Part shown: piece after piece, positions 1 to 8,690 of the stretch | How the letters are laid out: every line of letters begins with the position of its first letter | How positions within the stretch are numbered: position 1 is the first letter of the stretch | DNA from: Lutimonas saemankumensis | GTDB taxonomy: Bacteria > Bacteroidota > Bacteroidia > Flavobacteriales > Flavobacteriaceae | Direction of reading: 5' to 3' | NCBI RefSeq assembly: GCF_020171465.1 | Contig: NZ_JAIUZR010000006.1 | Span: 1-64,000, forward strand | DNA: 64,000 nt | Notes under the pieces: model-generated | Database searches by the model: none | What the model was told of the DNA's origin: nothing | What the model saw: the letters and a program-made list of their open reading frames with translations, nothing else | Program-made: the position numbers and the translations under genes

Positions 1-185
1 CCTTGGGATTTTAGTTGCAGAAGAGGTCTTAAAAGGGATCACGGCAGTAATCCCGGTGCGTCAGCACCTTGGGATTTTAGTTGCAGAAGAGGTCTTAAAA
101 GGGATCACGGCAGTAATCCCGGTGCGTCAGCACCTTGGGATTTTAGTTGCAGAAGAGGTCTTAAAAGGGATCACGGCAGTAATCC
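1..185. repeat. 66-bp tandem repeat array, 2.8 copies visible
   Basis: Two identical 66-bp units lie at 1-66 and 67-132. A third copy at 133-185 matches the first 53 bases of the unit and then diverges into the radical SAM gene. The array starts at the window edge, so its full length is unknown. Each unit contains the last codons of the minus-strand radical SAM gene and a hairpin (35-54, 101-120, 167-185). There is no spacer variation between copies, so this is a simple tandem duplication and not a CRISPR array. A collapsed or expanded assembly repeat is also possible. Confidence 0.9.
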
Positions 186-1135
186 TTGTAGAATTTACCT
201 TGCCACAGGTTTTCAGCCGTTAATTTCTTATGGATTAAATTGATCATCTGAAAATTTTTGAATCCCCATTTGGGTGCTATGAGCAGATCAGGAGGGGACT
301 CACTGATGAACCGTTCAATTACAATTTCGGGCCTTAAAAGGCAAATGAATTCTGTAACAAGATCCAGATAGTCTTGAACATTGAATAAATTGAACTGTTC
401 AGGATGGTTTTTGTATTGTTGTGCAATTAAGGTATGTTTGACAACCTGCAGCTGGTGTATTTTAAGAAAATCAATAGGTAGTTTTGAAAGTTCTACGGCA
501 TGCTGCAACATTTCATACCTGCTCTCTCCGGGCAAGCCAAGAATCAAATGGGCACCTAAAAAGATCCCTTTGTTATGTGCCATTGCATAAGCCCTTTGCG
601 TGTCGGCAAAAGTATGGCACCGATTCACCTCCTCCAAGGTTCGGTCCAAGGTTGATTCAACACCTAATTCAAGGCAGATAAAGTAATTTTTTGAGAGTTC
701 TGAAAGGAATTCTATGAGCTCCTCACTAATACAGTCTGGTCGGGTTCCGATAACCAGGCCTATGACCCCTTCATGTTTTAGAGCTTTTAGGTAAAGTTCT
801 TTGATCAGGTCAAGTTCTGCATAAGTATTGGTATAGGATTGAAAATAGGCCAGAAATTTCCCGATATTTCTTTTTTGGGTGAAGAAATCTATTCCTTTTT
901 GCAATTGTTCTTCAATAGCGTTCCGAGGATCACAATAATCCGGTCTAAAGCTCTGGTTGTTGCAGTAGGTGCATCCTCCGGTTCCTTTGGATCCATCTCT
1001 GTTAGGGCAGCTGAATCCAACATTTATTGAGATTTTCTGTACTCTTTCACCAAATTTATCGCGGATAAAATTCCCATAATCCTGATATGGTTTTACAGGG
1101 TTGGAAAAAGATTTATCGGCCTCTTCTTTGAGCAT
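161..1135 (-). CDS. TIGR01212/YhcC-family radical SAM protein
   Basis: A 324-residue protein of the YhcC branch of the radical SAM superfamily, which resembles Elp3-type enzymes. C43, C55 and C58 (segment SCPNRDGSK...GGCTYC) give the family's CX11CX2C spacing for the 4Fe-4S cluster that cleaves S-adenosylmethionine. The motifs GTRPDC, LELGVEST and HLILGLPGE further on are typical of the family. The substrate of YhcC proteins is not established. The length is normal. The last codons lie in the first unit of the tandem repeat, so the terminal YCRDPF and stop are the duplicated part. ATG at 1135 was chosen. The family assignment is firm; the function is unknown. Confidence 0.85.
   Translation of the reverse strand: MLKEEADKSFSNPVKPYQDYGNFIRDKFGERVQKISINVGFSCPNRDGSKGTGGCTYCNNQSFRPDYCDPRNAIEEQLQKGIDFFTQKRNIGKFLAYFQSYTNTYAELDLIKELYLKALKHEGVIGLVIGTRPDCISEELIEFLSELSKNYFICLELGVESTLDRTLEEVNRCHTFADTQRAYAMAHNKGIFLGAHLILGLPGESRYEMLQHAVELSKLPIDFLKIHQLQVVKHTLIAQQYKNHPEQFNLFNVQDYLDLVTEFICLLRPEIVIERFISESPPDLLIAPKWGFKNFQMINLIHKKLTAENLWQGKFYKDYCRDPF
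163..185 (-). terminator. Hairpin plus T-run inside the 3' end of the radical SAM gene
   Basis: Read on the minus strand, GGATTAC-TGCC-GTGATCC forms a 7-bp stem (one G-U pair) with a 4-base loop, followed at once by TTTTAA. The stop codon of the radical SAM gene sits in the T-run, so the hairpin overlaps the last codons. In the two upstream repeat copies the stem is 8 bp because a further G-C pair is present. The shape fits an intrinsic terminator, but the stem is short. Confidence 0.5.
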
Positions 1136-1367
1136 TTAGTGAATTTGCTTTAGGGCTCTAAAATTACAAATAAATATCGGACAGGGTGTGTCGTAACGAT
1201 TAAGAAGTGCTTAAAATACATTTGTATAGTGAGAATGAATTAGTGAAATTATTAAAATCAATATTATGATCACATCAATTTGCATTACGGGTATTGTTAT
1301 CATAAAATTTGTTATTCTTCAAGGGTTAATGAAGGAGGCAATTTAATGGTCACAGACATCAGGAGTT

Positions 1368-2156
1368 TTAAAGAAAAATCTGGCCTATTAAATAGGTTAT
1401 GGCTTTCCCGGAGATTTTTACACGATCTCCCAGAAGCTCGCAAATCAGTTTTCCACCCCGGGACGAAATTTGTTCAGCGCTTAATTTCGTTTTCCCAAGC
1501 CTCTCACTCCAAAACGGAGTTAGCGTTGTATGAGCGGACCCTGTAACGGGATCTTCATCCACACCACATCCTGGTGCAAAAAATCTGGAAACAAAATCAA
1601 CACTTTTACCTTTTGCAGTAATGATTACACCTCTTGCCTCTGATTCTTTCAATATATGAAAATTAGGACGGCATTGTTCCACATCTTTTTGTTCTTCAAA
1701 AAGTAACAGATAATCGGTTTTACCTTTGTATACAGCTATGGGGCTTTTATTAAAGGCTTTGACAATGGATTCAGGAGGATCGATTTCATCAAATATATCC
1801 TTTGGAAAATCAAGAGTCAAAAGATCATTCTCCATGGATACAGACAGCTCGCCGCTATATAGAGAAACAAAATTTATGGTATTAGAGGGATGTTCATAAT
1901 ACTCAAATAAAACATGTGCCGAGGCCAGGGTGGCATGGCCACAAAGTGCCACTTCGGCAACAGGTGTGAACCATCTGATCTCGTAGAAGTTATCTTTTTT
2001 TACAACAAACGCAGTTTCGGAAAGGTTGTTTTCAGCAGCAATCTGCTGCATGAGCTTTTCCTCAAACCATTCATCTAAAACACATACTGCTGCTGGATTC
2101 CCTCCAAATAAGTGATCAGTAAAAGCATCGACCTGATACATTTTTTGATTAATCAT
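1368..2156 (-). CDS. PhzF-family isomerase-like protein
   Basis: A 262-residue cytoplasmic protein of the PhzF/diaminopimelate-epimerase-fold family. The N-terminus (YQVDAFTDHLFGGNPAAV) is the family signature, followed by NNLSETAFV with the conserved glutamate equivalent to the PhzF catalytic acid. Then come CGHATLASAHVL and, in the second lobe, SRFFAPGCGVDEDPVTGSAH. Only a few PhzF homologues take part in phenazine synthesis, and no phz genes are near, so a small-molecule isomerase of unknown substrate is the safer call. It follows the DUF1330 gene by 25 bp and is probably the last gene of the esterase-SIMPL-DUF1330 operon. Confidence 0.88.
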   Translation of the reverse strand: MINQKMYQVDAFTDHLFGGNPAAVCVLDEWFEEKLMQQIAAENNLSETAFVVKKDNFYEIRWFTPVAEVALCGHATLASAHVLFEYYEHPSNTINFVSLYSGELSVSMENDLLTLDFPKDIFDEIDPPESIVKAFNKSPIAVYKGKTDYLLLFEEQKDVEQCRPNFHILKESEARGVIITAKGKSVDFVSRFFAPGCGVDEDPVTGSAHTTLTPFWSERLGKTKLSAEQISSRGGKLICELLGDRVKISGKAITYLIGQIFL

Positions 2157-2181
2157 CTTTAAGGTTTTAATAAAGTGAAAC

Positions 2182-2484
2182 TTAATCGTATTGATCAGAA
2201 ACTCCTTTCAATACGATCATTTTTGTTGTTGCTGCTTTTTGCCTTATTTTTCTGACTTTTTCATAAGCTTCAGAATGCCACCATTCATTTGCCTTTTCCA
2301 CGCTTGGAAATTCGAGAAGTACAATTCTCTCCGGGTTCCACTCTCCTTCTAAAACTGATATTTCACCCCCGCGCACCACAAATTTTCCGTCATAGGCGGC
2401 TATGGTTGCTGGAGTCAAAAGGGTATATGATTTATAAAGTTCTTTGTCGTGGATGTCAATTTCTACAAGTACAAATGCGGCCAT
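2182..2484 (-). CDS. DUF1330 domain protein
   Basis: About 100 residues with the ferredoxin-like fold sequence typical of DUF1330 (AFVLVEIDIHDKELY..., GKFVVRGGEI, ERIVLLEFPSVEKANEWW). The reading frame is open upstream to 2568, but that part overlaps the preceding SIMPL gene and reads as non-native sequence. ATG at 2484 starts exactly at the domain and lies 7 bp after the SIMPL stop, so I chose it. Function is unknown; these proteins resemble dimeric alpha/beta-barrel monooxygenases without known substrate. Confidence 0.85.
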   Translation of the reverse strand: MAAFVLVEIDIHDKELYKSYTLLTPATIAAYDGKFVVRGGEISVLEGEWNPERIVLLEFPSVEKANEWWHSEAYEKVRKIRQKAATTKMIVLKGVSDQYD

Positions 2485-2491
2485 AACAGAT

Positions 2492-3199
2492 TTAATTGAT
2501 AAGTTGAAAATCAATGGTGGAAACGACTCTGATGATCTTGATCTCTGGTGTGTTCTGATCCCTGTCATTAATAGAGAATTGGCCTTGTCGGGCCATTTTT
2601 ATTGGCCCAACCTGAGAATTGGAATCTCTTGCAAATTTCTCTGCTACTTGTCTCGCATTGGTCGTTGCCTCTTCGATCATTGAAGGTTTTAAATCATTTA
2701 AGCCCGTAAAAATGTATTCAATCGGTCGCCATTCGTTTTTTGAACCAAGGACGATTCCAGAAGACATCAGGTTTAAAGATTCTGCTAAAGCTTTTTGTAA
2801 TTTTTTAATATCATTGGTCCGAACCGTAAATTCTGATTTTGCCAGATAGCGGAATCCAACAGAAGGGTTAGTGTTGTAAATATTGCTCTTTGCATCCGTT
2901 ATATTGGTCATACCCTTGGTGAGCTCCTCATCGGTAAATCCCTGGTCAATAAAGAACTGATATACAGCTTTGTTCTGAGTTTCTATTTTGGTTTTTAAGG
3001 ATTTTAGATCATTTCCTGTCAAAATTGTATTGATGGGCCAAACGGCAAGATCCGCCTGAACTTCTCTCTCAGAAAGCCCTTTTACCTGTACATAACGGTT
3101 CTGCTGAATACCTTTTTGATGCATATTCCCGATGAAATATCCCGAGATCATCAGGCCTGCCCCAATCAAAAGTGCCGGAATTATTAGATTATTTTTCAT
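2492..3199 (-). CDS. SIMPL (DUF541) domain protein, membrane-anchored
   Basis: A 235-residue protein with one N-terminal membrane helix (residues 5-25, IIPALLIGAGLMISGYFIG) followed by a periplasmic SIMPL/DUF541 domain. Typical segments are VQVKGLSEREVQADLAVWPI near residue 38 (quoted by position 36-56) and the C-terminal repeats ending IIRVVSTIDFQL. Known SIMPL proteins form oligomeric periplasmic assemblies and have been linked to stress tolerance in other bacteria, but no activity is established. It lies 41 bp after the esterase gene and 7 bp before DUF1330, which suggests co-transcription. Confidence 0.85.
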   Translation of the reverse strand: MKNNLIIPALLIGAGLMISGYFIGNMHQKGIQQNRYVQVKGLSEREVQADLAVWPINTILTGNDLKSLKTKIETQNKAVYQFFIDQGFTDEELTKGMTNITDAKSNIYNTNPSVGFRYLAKSEFTVRTNDIKKLQKALAESLNLMSSGIVLGSKNEWRPIEYIFTGLNDLKPSMIEEATTNARQVAEKFARDSNSQVGPIKMARQGQFSINDRDQNTPEIKIIRVVSTIDFQLIN

Positions 3200-3240
3200 T
3201 AGTCTATAGGAATTTCCTGAATTAAAAGTCAGGTCTAAAT

Positions 3241-4110
3241 TTAGTTCTTTTCCTCCATTATACGTCTAACTTCATCAATTAATAACGGAAACGCCGGAAA
3301 GGTCATTCCATGACCATAGCCATCCAGCTCCATGACCCGGGTATCCTTATGCCCGGCAACTTTCATCATTCTCATCATATAGGCGTTTTCCTCGTACCGA
3401 CCCAATAGTTCTTTTTCTCTGTCCCCGGTTATCATGAGCAGAGGAGGTGCATCCGCTCTCACATGATACAGGGGAGCCAATTCATCAATAAGGGGTTGGG
3501 TACCATCGATTCCTCTTTCTTCTCTTACCGTAAAATGGGTTATGGTATGGCCACTGAAAGGGATAAGCCCTGCTATCTGATTCGCATCGATGTCATATTT
3601 AGCCAGGTAAGATTTATCCAAACCAACCATACTTGCCAGATATCCTCCGGCGGAATGACCCGAAACAAAAATAGAATTCTTATCTCCACCATAGTTCTCA
3701 ATATTTTTTAATACCCAGGCCACCGCTGCGGCCGCATCTTCGATATAACCCGGTGCTTTAACTTTGGGATACAAACGGTAATTTACGCCTACAACGGCAA
3801 GGTTTTGATTCTTAAGGGCCTCCGGAATTTCCTTTTCACCAGCTTTTAAACTTCCTCCATGAAACCATACAATGGTAGCAAAAGAATCCAGATGTTCAGG
3901 ATAGTAAATATCAAGGACGCATCGCTCTTTTAAATAAGAATCTTGGTTCTGACGAGTTTTACTGTAATATGGAATTGAGGTATCCAGTCCGTAAGAAGAA
4001 TTTTGCGACCAGATGATGACGGAATAGAAAATAAAAACCAGGAGGATTATTGAATCCGAAGCGCGTCTTTTCATAAGTGTTTTTGAAATATTTAAAAGCT
4101 TATTATTCAT
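3241..4110 (-). CDS. Alpha/beta hydrolase (BD-FAE / esterase-lipase type)
   Basis: A 289-residue hydrolase with an N-terminal hydrophobic export segment (residues 20-36), so it is probably secreted or membrane-anchored. The oxyanion-hole HGGS is near residue 84, the nucleophile elbow GHSAGG near 151, the acid in TGDRE near 228 and the histidine in YGHGM near 267. This arrangement matches the BD-FAE/carboxylesterase group. The start ATG at 4110 overlaps the stop of a decayed upstream hydrolase gene; M14 (4071) is an alternative start that still keeps the membrane segment. The substrate is not predictable. Confidence 0.85.
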   Translation of the reverse strand: MNNKLLNISKTLMKRRASDSIILLVFIFYSVIIWSQNSSYGLDTSIPYYSKTRQNQDSYLKERCVLDIYYPEHLDSFATIVWFHGGSLKAGEKEIPEALKNQNLAVVGVNYRLYPKVKAPGYIEDAAAAVAWVLKNIENYGGDKNSIFVSGHSAGGYLASMVGLDKSYLAKYDIDANQIAGLIPFSGHTITHFTVREERGIDGTQPLIDELAPLYHVRADAPPLLMITGDREKELLGRYEENAYMMRMMKVAGHKDTRVMELDGYGHGMTFPAFPLLIDEVRRIMEEKN

Positions 4111-4234
4111 TTAAAAGGTTTGAAAACCATTGTACCAGTTCTTGTTCATCAACAATACTCCAGTTATGAGGATGTCGTGACCCATTGGTACCTTACCATA
4201 AGGTATAGGCTGTACTAATTTTATCCAATTGAAA
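4103..4234 (-). pseudogene. Remnant of the 3' end of a second hydrolase gene
   Basis: In the minus-strand frame ending with TAA at 4105-4103 the translation reads LDKISTAYTLW, a stop at 4195-4193, then GTNGSRHPHNWSIVDEQE and on to a stop. The second part looks like the catalytic-His tail of a prolyl-oligopeptidase or carboxylesterase-type hydrolase. Another stop at 4237 closes the frame upstream and nothing recognisable remains beyond it. The frame end overlaps the esterase ATG by a few bases, which is the layout of a former operon partner. What remains is too short to assign a family with confidence. Confidence 0.5.
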
Positions 4235-4464
4235 TCACATGGAATTGTGATTGATAATTATTTGACATTATTCTTTTAACAAATCAATGATTTAAGCATC
4301 TAATATAACATGTTTCTTTTATTTATGCCCAATAAAAAGAAGCTATGAAAGGGTTCATAAAGCAGAATTTAAAGCACAAAAAAAGGGTCTGATAAATCAA
4401 ACCCCGATCTATAATCCTAAGATTAACCTTGAGTAAATGTTATGTCATACTTAAACTTTAATTG

Positions 4465-4785
4465 TTAAAAAAAGTAACTCAAACTCCATCTATTCTCATT
4501 TTTGTCCTGAGAATCTTTCTTATCAACTTTACTTTTTAACGAATGGTAATAAATTCTTCCATTCATTTTGATTTTAGCTTTCAAAGATTTTTTCCTGTCA
4601 TTTCCGATTCCAAAAGCTTTAAAATCTCTGCTGCTGTTTTCATCAATCACGATCATGTTTCTGCCCCGTAATTCGTTGAGTGCATTACCGATCGAAACAT
4701 AATCATCTTCAATAAAAGTAACATCGACAAACCTTCCATTGTCGTTATTACTTAAATGTTCCAATATAGAATATTCCAGTTTCAT
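4465..4785 (-). CDS. Small hypothetical protein, winged-helix-like N-terminus
   Basis: A 106-residue protein I do not recognise. The first 55 residues (KLEYSILEHLSNNDNGRFVD... ALNELRGRNMIVID) read like a small winged helix: helix, acidic turn, helix, then a beta pair. The rest is basic (KAKIKMNGRIYYHS) and the tail is lysine- and asparagine-rich. There is no signal peptide or membrane segment. Short flavobacterial proteins of this type are common and uncharacterised. It stands alone, with over 170 bp on both sides. Confidence 0.7.
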   Translation of the reverse strand: MKLEYSILEHLSNNDNGRFVDVTFIEDDYVSIGNALNELRGRNMIVIDENSSRDFKAFGIGNDRKKSLKAKIKMNGRIYYHSLKSKVDKKDSQDKNENRWSLSYFF

Positions 4786-4894
4786 AGTTTGGGGGATTTT
4801 TACAATAGATACGTCAAAAGGAAAGAGGTTGCGTAAAAAAACACAAAAAATAGATTTTGTTCAAATTATCTGGTATTCAGAGCGATAAAATGTT

Positions 4895-4926
4895 AAAAAA
4901 ACCCGCTTCATATTTAGAAACGGGTT
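4895..4926 (-). terminator. Rho-independent terminator after the DinB gene
   Basis: On the minus strand AACCCG pairs with CGGGTT, with an inner GAA/TTC pairing, and is followed by a run of seven T. It lies about 35 bp beyond the stop of the DinB gene in the right orientation. Confidence 0.8.
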
Positions 4927-4960
4927 CTTGTTATTGTTTTTGGGAAGTAGATGTACTTCA

Positions 4961-5530
4961 TTAAAAAGGCCTGTATTGAGGGGCATCATGATCTTTCATC
5001 CTTAAATAGGTAATAGCCTGTGCCCTATGATGCGTGATGTGATCTCGTATGAATAGAAAGCCTTGTTCCTTGGTTAATTCGGGCTTATTTGGTGCAAACC
5101 CGAAGATAAAAGTTGCCTGAAGGTCTTCCTCGCTCATAGATTCAATGGTCGCAATTACTTCGTCAAAACTTTCATTGATCACTTTGATTGTTTCATCTTT
5201 TGAGGCTCCAACCATTTTCATCATTTTTTCACCTTCTGCCGGATCAAAATTTACCTGTTCTCCTTTGATAAACATTTTGTTCAGTAAAGAAGAAGACATA
5301 GAAAGATGGGCCAGCTGTTCACCAAAGGTTCTAACAGAATCATGGGGTCTGAACGTATAATCCGATGCCGGCATTTTTTCTGCAACTTCCAGCGTGTAAG
5401 CTTTTGCATTTTTCAGGGTTTCCGTAAAAGAGCTTTTGAATTCTGAATTTACGTTGGATTTAAGATTTGAAAAGGCCACCAAACCAAGGGTTACGACCGC
5501 AATAAAAAAGTAGGTTGTTGATTTTTTCAT
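4961..5530 (-). CDS. DinB family protein, exported
   Basis: A 189-residue protein with an N-terminal hydrophobic export segment (residues 5-22, TTYFFIAVVTLGLVAF) and a DinB/DUF664 four-helix bundle. Residues PASDYTFRPHDSVRTFGEQLAHL and the C-terminal RDHITHHRAQAITYLR carry the three histidines that bind a divalent metal in the family. The exported form is common in Bacteroidota. The role is unknown; some DinB-fold proteins are thiol S-transferases, but this is not shown here. It is a single-gene unit with its own terminator. Confidence 0.85.
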   Translation of the reverse strand: MKKSTTYFFIAVVTLGLVAFSNLKSNVNSEFKSSFTETLKNAKAYTLEVAEKMPASDYTFRPHDSVRTFGEQLAHLSMSSSLLNKMFIKGEQVNFDPAEGEKMMKMVGASKDETIKVINESFDEVIATIESMSEEDLQATFIFGFAPNKPELTKEQGFLFIRDHITHHRAQAITYLRMKDHDAPQYRPF

Positions 5531-5630
5531 TTTGTGTTGATTAAGAGGTTAATGTATAAAAATATTAAAATTCCTTGATTTCTTAAAGTCGAAGTTTTTG
5601 TGTAACATTACAAAATCAATTGAATTTTAT

Positions 5631-7079
5631 ATGGATGAACAGATAATTAGGAATAAAGAACTCAATATTTATGAAGCTTTAGTTCCTGTGATTGCACTTA
5701 TTGGAATGCTCGCTTATAATGTTTTTGTTTATGGAGATGATGCTTTAAGTGGATCCAATCAATTCATCCTGCTGCTTGGAGCGGCAGTGGCGGCAATTGT
5801 AGGATTTTTGAACAAGGTAACCTATCGCCGTATGATTGAAGAAGTTGCTGACAATATTAAATCCACAACCGGTGCTATATTGATACTGCTGTTCGTAGGT
5901 GCCCTGGCGGGAACCTGGCTGATCAGCGGAGTTATTCCAACAATGATCTACTATGGATTAAAATTATTGAATCCCACCGTTTTTTTACCGGCAACGGTGG
6001 TGATTTGTGCCGTCATTTCTATCGCAACAGGCAGTTCATGGACAACTTCGGCTACAGTGGGAATTGCCTTGATTGGTATAGGAGGAGCTCTGGGAATTCC
6101 TTTGGGAATGGCTGCGGGAGCCGTATTATCCGGAGCGTATTTTGGAGACAAAATGTCTCCCCTTTCGGACACAACAAATCTCGCGCCTGCCATGGCGGGA
6201 ACTGATTTGTTTACACATATAAGGTATATGGCATATACTACCGTACCTACAATATCGATTACCCTTATTGTTTTTATTCTTATCGGATTTACTCTTGAAA
6301 CTTCAGGGACTGCGGATACCGCTTCAATTCTGGCTTCCATTGATGAGTCCTTTCGGATTAGTGGCTGGCTGTTTATTGTTCCCCTGGCGGTTATTTTATT
6401 GATCATAAGAAGAACACAGCCCTTGATTGCCCTGCTGGCAGGAACTTTACTGGGAGGAATTTTCGCTATATTTTTTCAACCGGATATCGTTATGAATGTG
6501 GCAGGAGCTGAGCAACTGGATTTTCGTGCGGCTTATCAGGGTATTATGAATGCCATAACCGTTGATACATCCGTTGAAACAAGCAATACAGAATTAAACG
6601 ATTTGTTCTCTTCAGGAGGAATGTACGGAATGCTGGGAACAATATGGCTCATACTTTGCGCCATGGTTTTTGGAGGAGTAATGGATGCCATTGGGGCACT
6701 TTCCACAATTAGTGCAGCACTTTTAAAAATGGCACATACGGTATTTGGATTGTTTGCCAGTACGGTTGCAACTTGCCTTGCCCTGAACGTTACGGCATCT
6801 GATCAGTATCTGGCTCTGGTTGTTCCGGGTAAAATGTTCAAACAGGCTTATAAGGACAGAGATCTGGCTCCTGAAAATTTAAGCAGGACCCTGGAAGATT
6901 CAGGAACAGTTACTTCTGTATTGGTTCCCTGGAATACTTGTGGAGCATATCAGTCCGGGGTATTGGGCGTAAGTGTAGCAGACTATTTTGTTTATGCTAT
7001 CTTTAACTGGTTGAGCCCCTTTATGACACTTTTCTTTGCAGCCTTTAAAATCAAGATCAGACAACTGGTCAGAAAATAG
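5631..7079 (+). CDS. NhaC-family Na+/H+ antiporter
   Basis: About 482 residues with 10-12 predicted membrane helices. The segment GAYFGDKMSPLSDTTNLAPA is the NhaC signature, with the conserved DKMSPLSDT core, and VLVPWNTCGAYQS near the C-terminus is also characteristic. Proteins of this family exchange sodium for protons at the inner membrane, which suits a marine organism. The open frame reaches a TTG at 5598, but ATG at 5631 (MDEQIIRNKEL) is the better start because homologues begin shortly before the first helix. It converges with the FAD oxidoreductase gene with only 10 bp between them. Confidence 0.9.
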   Translation: MDEQIIRNKELNIYEALVPVIALIGMLAYNVFVYGDDALSGSNQFILLLGAAVAAIVGFLNKVTYRRMIEEVADNIKSTTGAILILLFVGALAGTWLISGVIPTMIYYGLKLLNPTVFLPATVVICAVISIATGSSWTTSATVGIALIGIGGALGIPLGMAAGAVLSGAYFGDKMSPLSDTTNLAPAMAGTDLFTHIRYMAYTTVPTISITLIVFILIGFTLETSGTADTASILASIDESFRISGWLFIVPLAVILLIIRRTQPLIALLAGTLLGGIFAIFFQPDIVMNVAGAEQLDFRAAYQGIMNAITVDTSVETSNTELNDLFSSGGMYGMLGTIWLILCAMVFGGVMDAIGALSTISAALLKMAHTVFGLFASTVATCLALNVTASDQYLALVVPGKMFKQAYKDRDLAPENLSRTLEDSGTVTSVLVPWNTCGAYQSGVLGVSVADYFVYAIFNWLSPFMTLFFAAFKIKIRQLVRK

Positions 7080-7089
7080 ATTATATCGG

Positions 7090-8646
7090 TCAGGAAATCG
7101 ATAGCTTGACCTGTTCCGCGCATTTTTCTCCATCTATAGCAGCCGAAATGATGCCACCCGCATAACCTGCGCCTTCACCACAGGGGTAAAGTCCCTTTAT
7201 CTGAACATGTTCTAAGGTTTTTTTATCTCTTGGAATTCTGACCGGTGAAGAAGTTCTCGATTCCGGAGCATGTACAACCGCTTCATTTGTCAGATATCCC
7301 TTCATGGACTGATCAAATCGTTTGAACCCATCCTGAAGTGCCTTATATATAAATTGAGGAAGAACCTTGCCCATTTCAGTGCTGGTTGTTCCCGGGGTAT
7401 AAGAAGTTTTTGGGATATCCACTGATCGCTTACCGTTGGTAAAATCCACAAGTCTCTGTGCGGGAACTTTTTGGGTTTCTCCGGCAAGTCGCCAGGCTCT
7501 TTGCTCGATCTCTTTTTGAAATTGAACCCCCATCAAGGGCCCGAAATCTTTGTAGGCCTCGAAGTCTTTAAGGTCAAGGGAAACCACGATACCTGAATTG
7601 GAAGTGGGTTGATCCCTTTTACTAGGCGACCAGCCATTGGTTACTACTTCTCCGGGTGCCGTGGCACAAGGGGCGATAACCCCTCCCGGGCACATACAAA
7701 ATGAATAAACACCCCTGTTATGGATCTGTTTTACCAGGCTGTACGGGGCAGGAGGAAGGTAGTCCCCACGAGTTTGACAATGATACTGAATCTGGTCAAT
7801 TAATTGCTGGGAGTGTTCCACACGTACACCCAGGGCAAAGGGTTTTGCCTCGATCAGGATTCCTTTTTGATGAAGCAATTCAAATATATCTCTTGCCGAA
7901 TGGCCCGTGGCCAAGATAACTTTCTGAGCTTTAATGATCTCCCCTGTCTGCGTCGATACCCCTTGAATTTCATTGTTTTTTATCAGAAGATCTGTGACTC
8001 TTGAATTAAAAAGAATCTCTCCACCATACTGAATAATGGTTTCACGAATAGCCTGAATTATCTTTGGAAGTTTGTTGGTTCCAATATGCGGGTGGGCGTT
8101 TATGGCAATATCTTCATGGGCGCCATGAGCAATCAGCAGTTTCAGGATTTTGTTGACATCCCCGCGTTTTTTAGATCGGGTATAAAGTTTCCCGTCAGAA
8201 TAGGTGCCTGCTCCACCTTCTCCAAAACAGTAATTTGAATCTTCATTGACCACATGATTCTTGGTAATGGCGGCAAGATCTCTTCTACGATCTCTGACAT
8301 TTTTGCCACGTTCAAGAACTATGGGTTTTAAACCTTTTTCAATAAGTTTTAAGGCAGCGAACAAACCAGCCGGACCAGCTCCGATCACCAGGACCTCCTG
8401 AGCCTTGCTCACATCATCATACAACGGGAGTTCAATAGCTTCTTTGACTGGAGTTTCATTGACAAAAACCCGGATCTTCAAATTTATTTTTATCGACTTT
8501 TGCCTGGCATCTATAGATCTTTTCAAAATCTCCAAACCCGAAATCTGATCCTGGGGAACAGCAATTTTTTTTGAGACAAACGCCTTAAGAAGATTGTCCT
8601 TATGCGCCGTTTCAGGACTTACCTGGATTTGAAGTTCTTTTTGCAT
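7090..8646 (-). CDS. FAD-dependent oxidoreductase (COG2509 type)
   Basis: A 518-residue flavoprotein. Residues 90-120 hold the dinucleotide-binding motif (VIGAGPAGLFAAL) ending in the acidic E of VLERG. Further on are FGEGGAGTYSDGKLYTR, the second GXGXXG-like TGHSARD, and the C-terminal YPCGEGAGYAGGIISAA that closes over FAD. The N-terminal 85 residues form the extra domain typical of the COG2509 family. The substrate is unknown. The length is usual for the family. It is a monocistronic gene, with a 44-bp gap to the upstream porin gene. Confidence 0.88.
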   Translation of the reverse strand: MQKELQIQVSPETAHKDNLLKAFVSKKIAVPQDQISGLEILKRSIDARQKSIKINLKIRVFVNETPVKEAIELPLYDDVSKAQEVLVIGAGPAGLFAALKLIEKGLKPIVLERGKNVRDRRRDLAAITKNHVVNEDSNYCFGEGGAGTYSDGKLYTRSKKRGDVNKILKLLIAHGAHEDIAINAHPHIGTNKLPKIIQAIRETIIQYGGEILFNSRVTDLLIKNNEIQGVSTQTGEIIKAQKVILATGHSARDIFELLHQKGILIEAKPFALGVRVEHSQQLIDQIQYHCQTRGDYLPPAPYSLVKQIHNRGVYSFCMCPGGVIAPCATAPGEVVTNGWSPSKRDQPTSNSGIVVSLDLKDFEAYKDFGPLMGVQFQKEIEQRAWRLAGETQKVPAQRLVDFTNGKRSVDIPKTSYTPGTTSTEMGKVLPQFIYKALQDGFKRFDQSMKGYLTNEAVVHAPESRTSSPVRIPRDKKTLEHVQIKGLYPCGEGAGYAGGIISAAIDGEKCAEQVKLSIS

Positions 8647-8690
8647 AATGATATACAGGCCCCTACCGGATAATTAGATCATTTGAATTA

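Noticed and set aside
1-185. CRISPR array
   Set aside because: Copies are directly adjacent and identical with no variable spacers.
1217-1224. TACATTTG, a consensus -7 box on the plus strand
   Set aside because: No plus-strand gene follows and no -33 element is present.
1280-1546. Plus-strand 88-codon ORF over the phzF 3' end
   Set aside because: It overlaps the conserved C-terminus of the PhzF-like gene on the other strand and resembles no protein.
1368-2156. Phenazine biosynthesis gene
   Set aside because: No other phz genes are nearby; PhzF-fold proteins are widespread and mostly unrelated to phenazines.
5951-6406. 151-codon ORF antisense to the NhaC gene
   Set aside because: It mirrors the membrane segments of NhaC and has no independent features.
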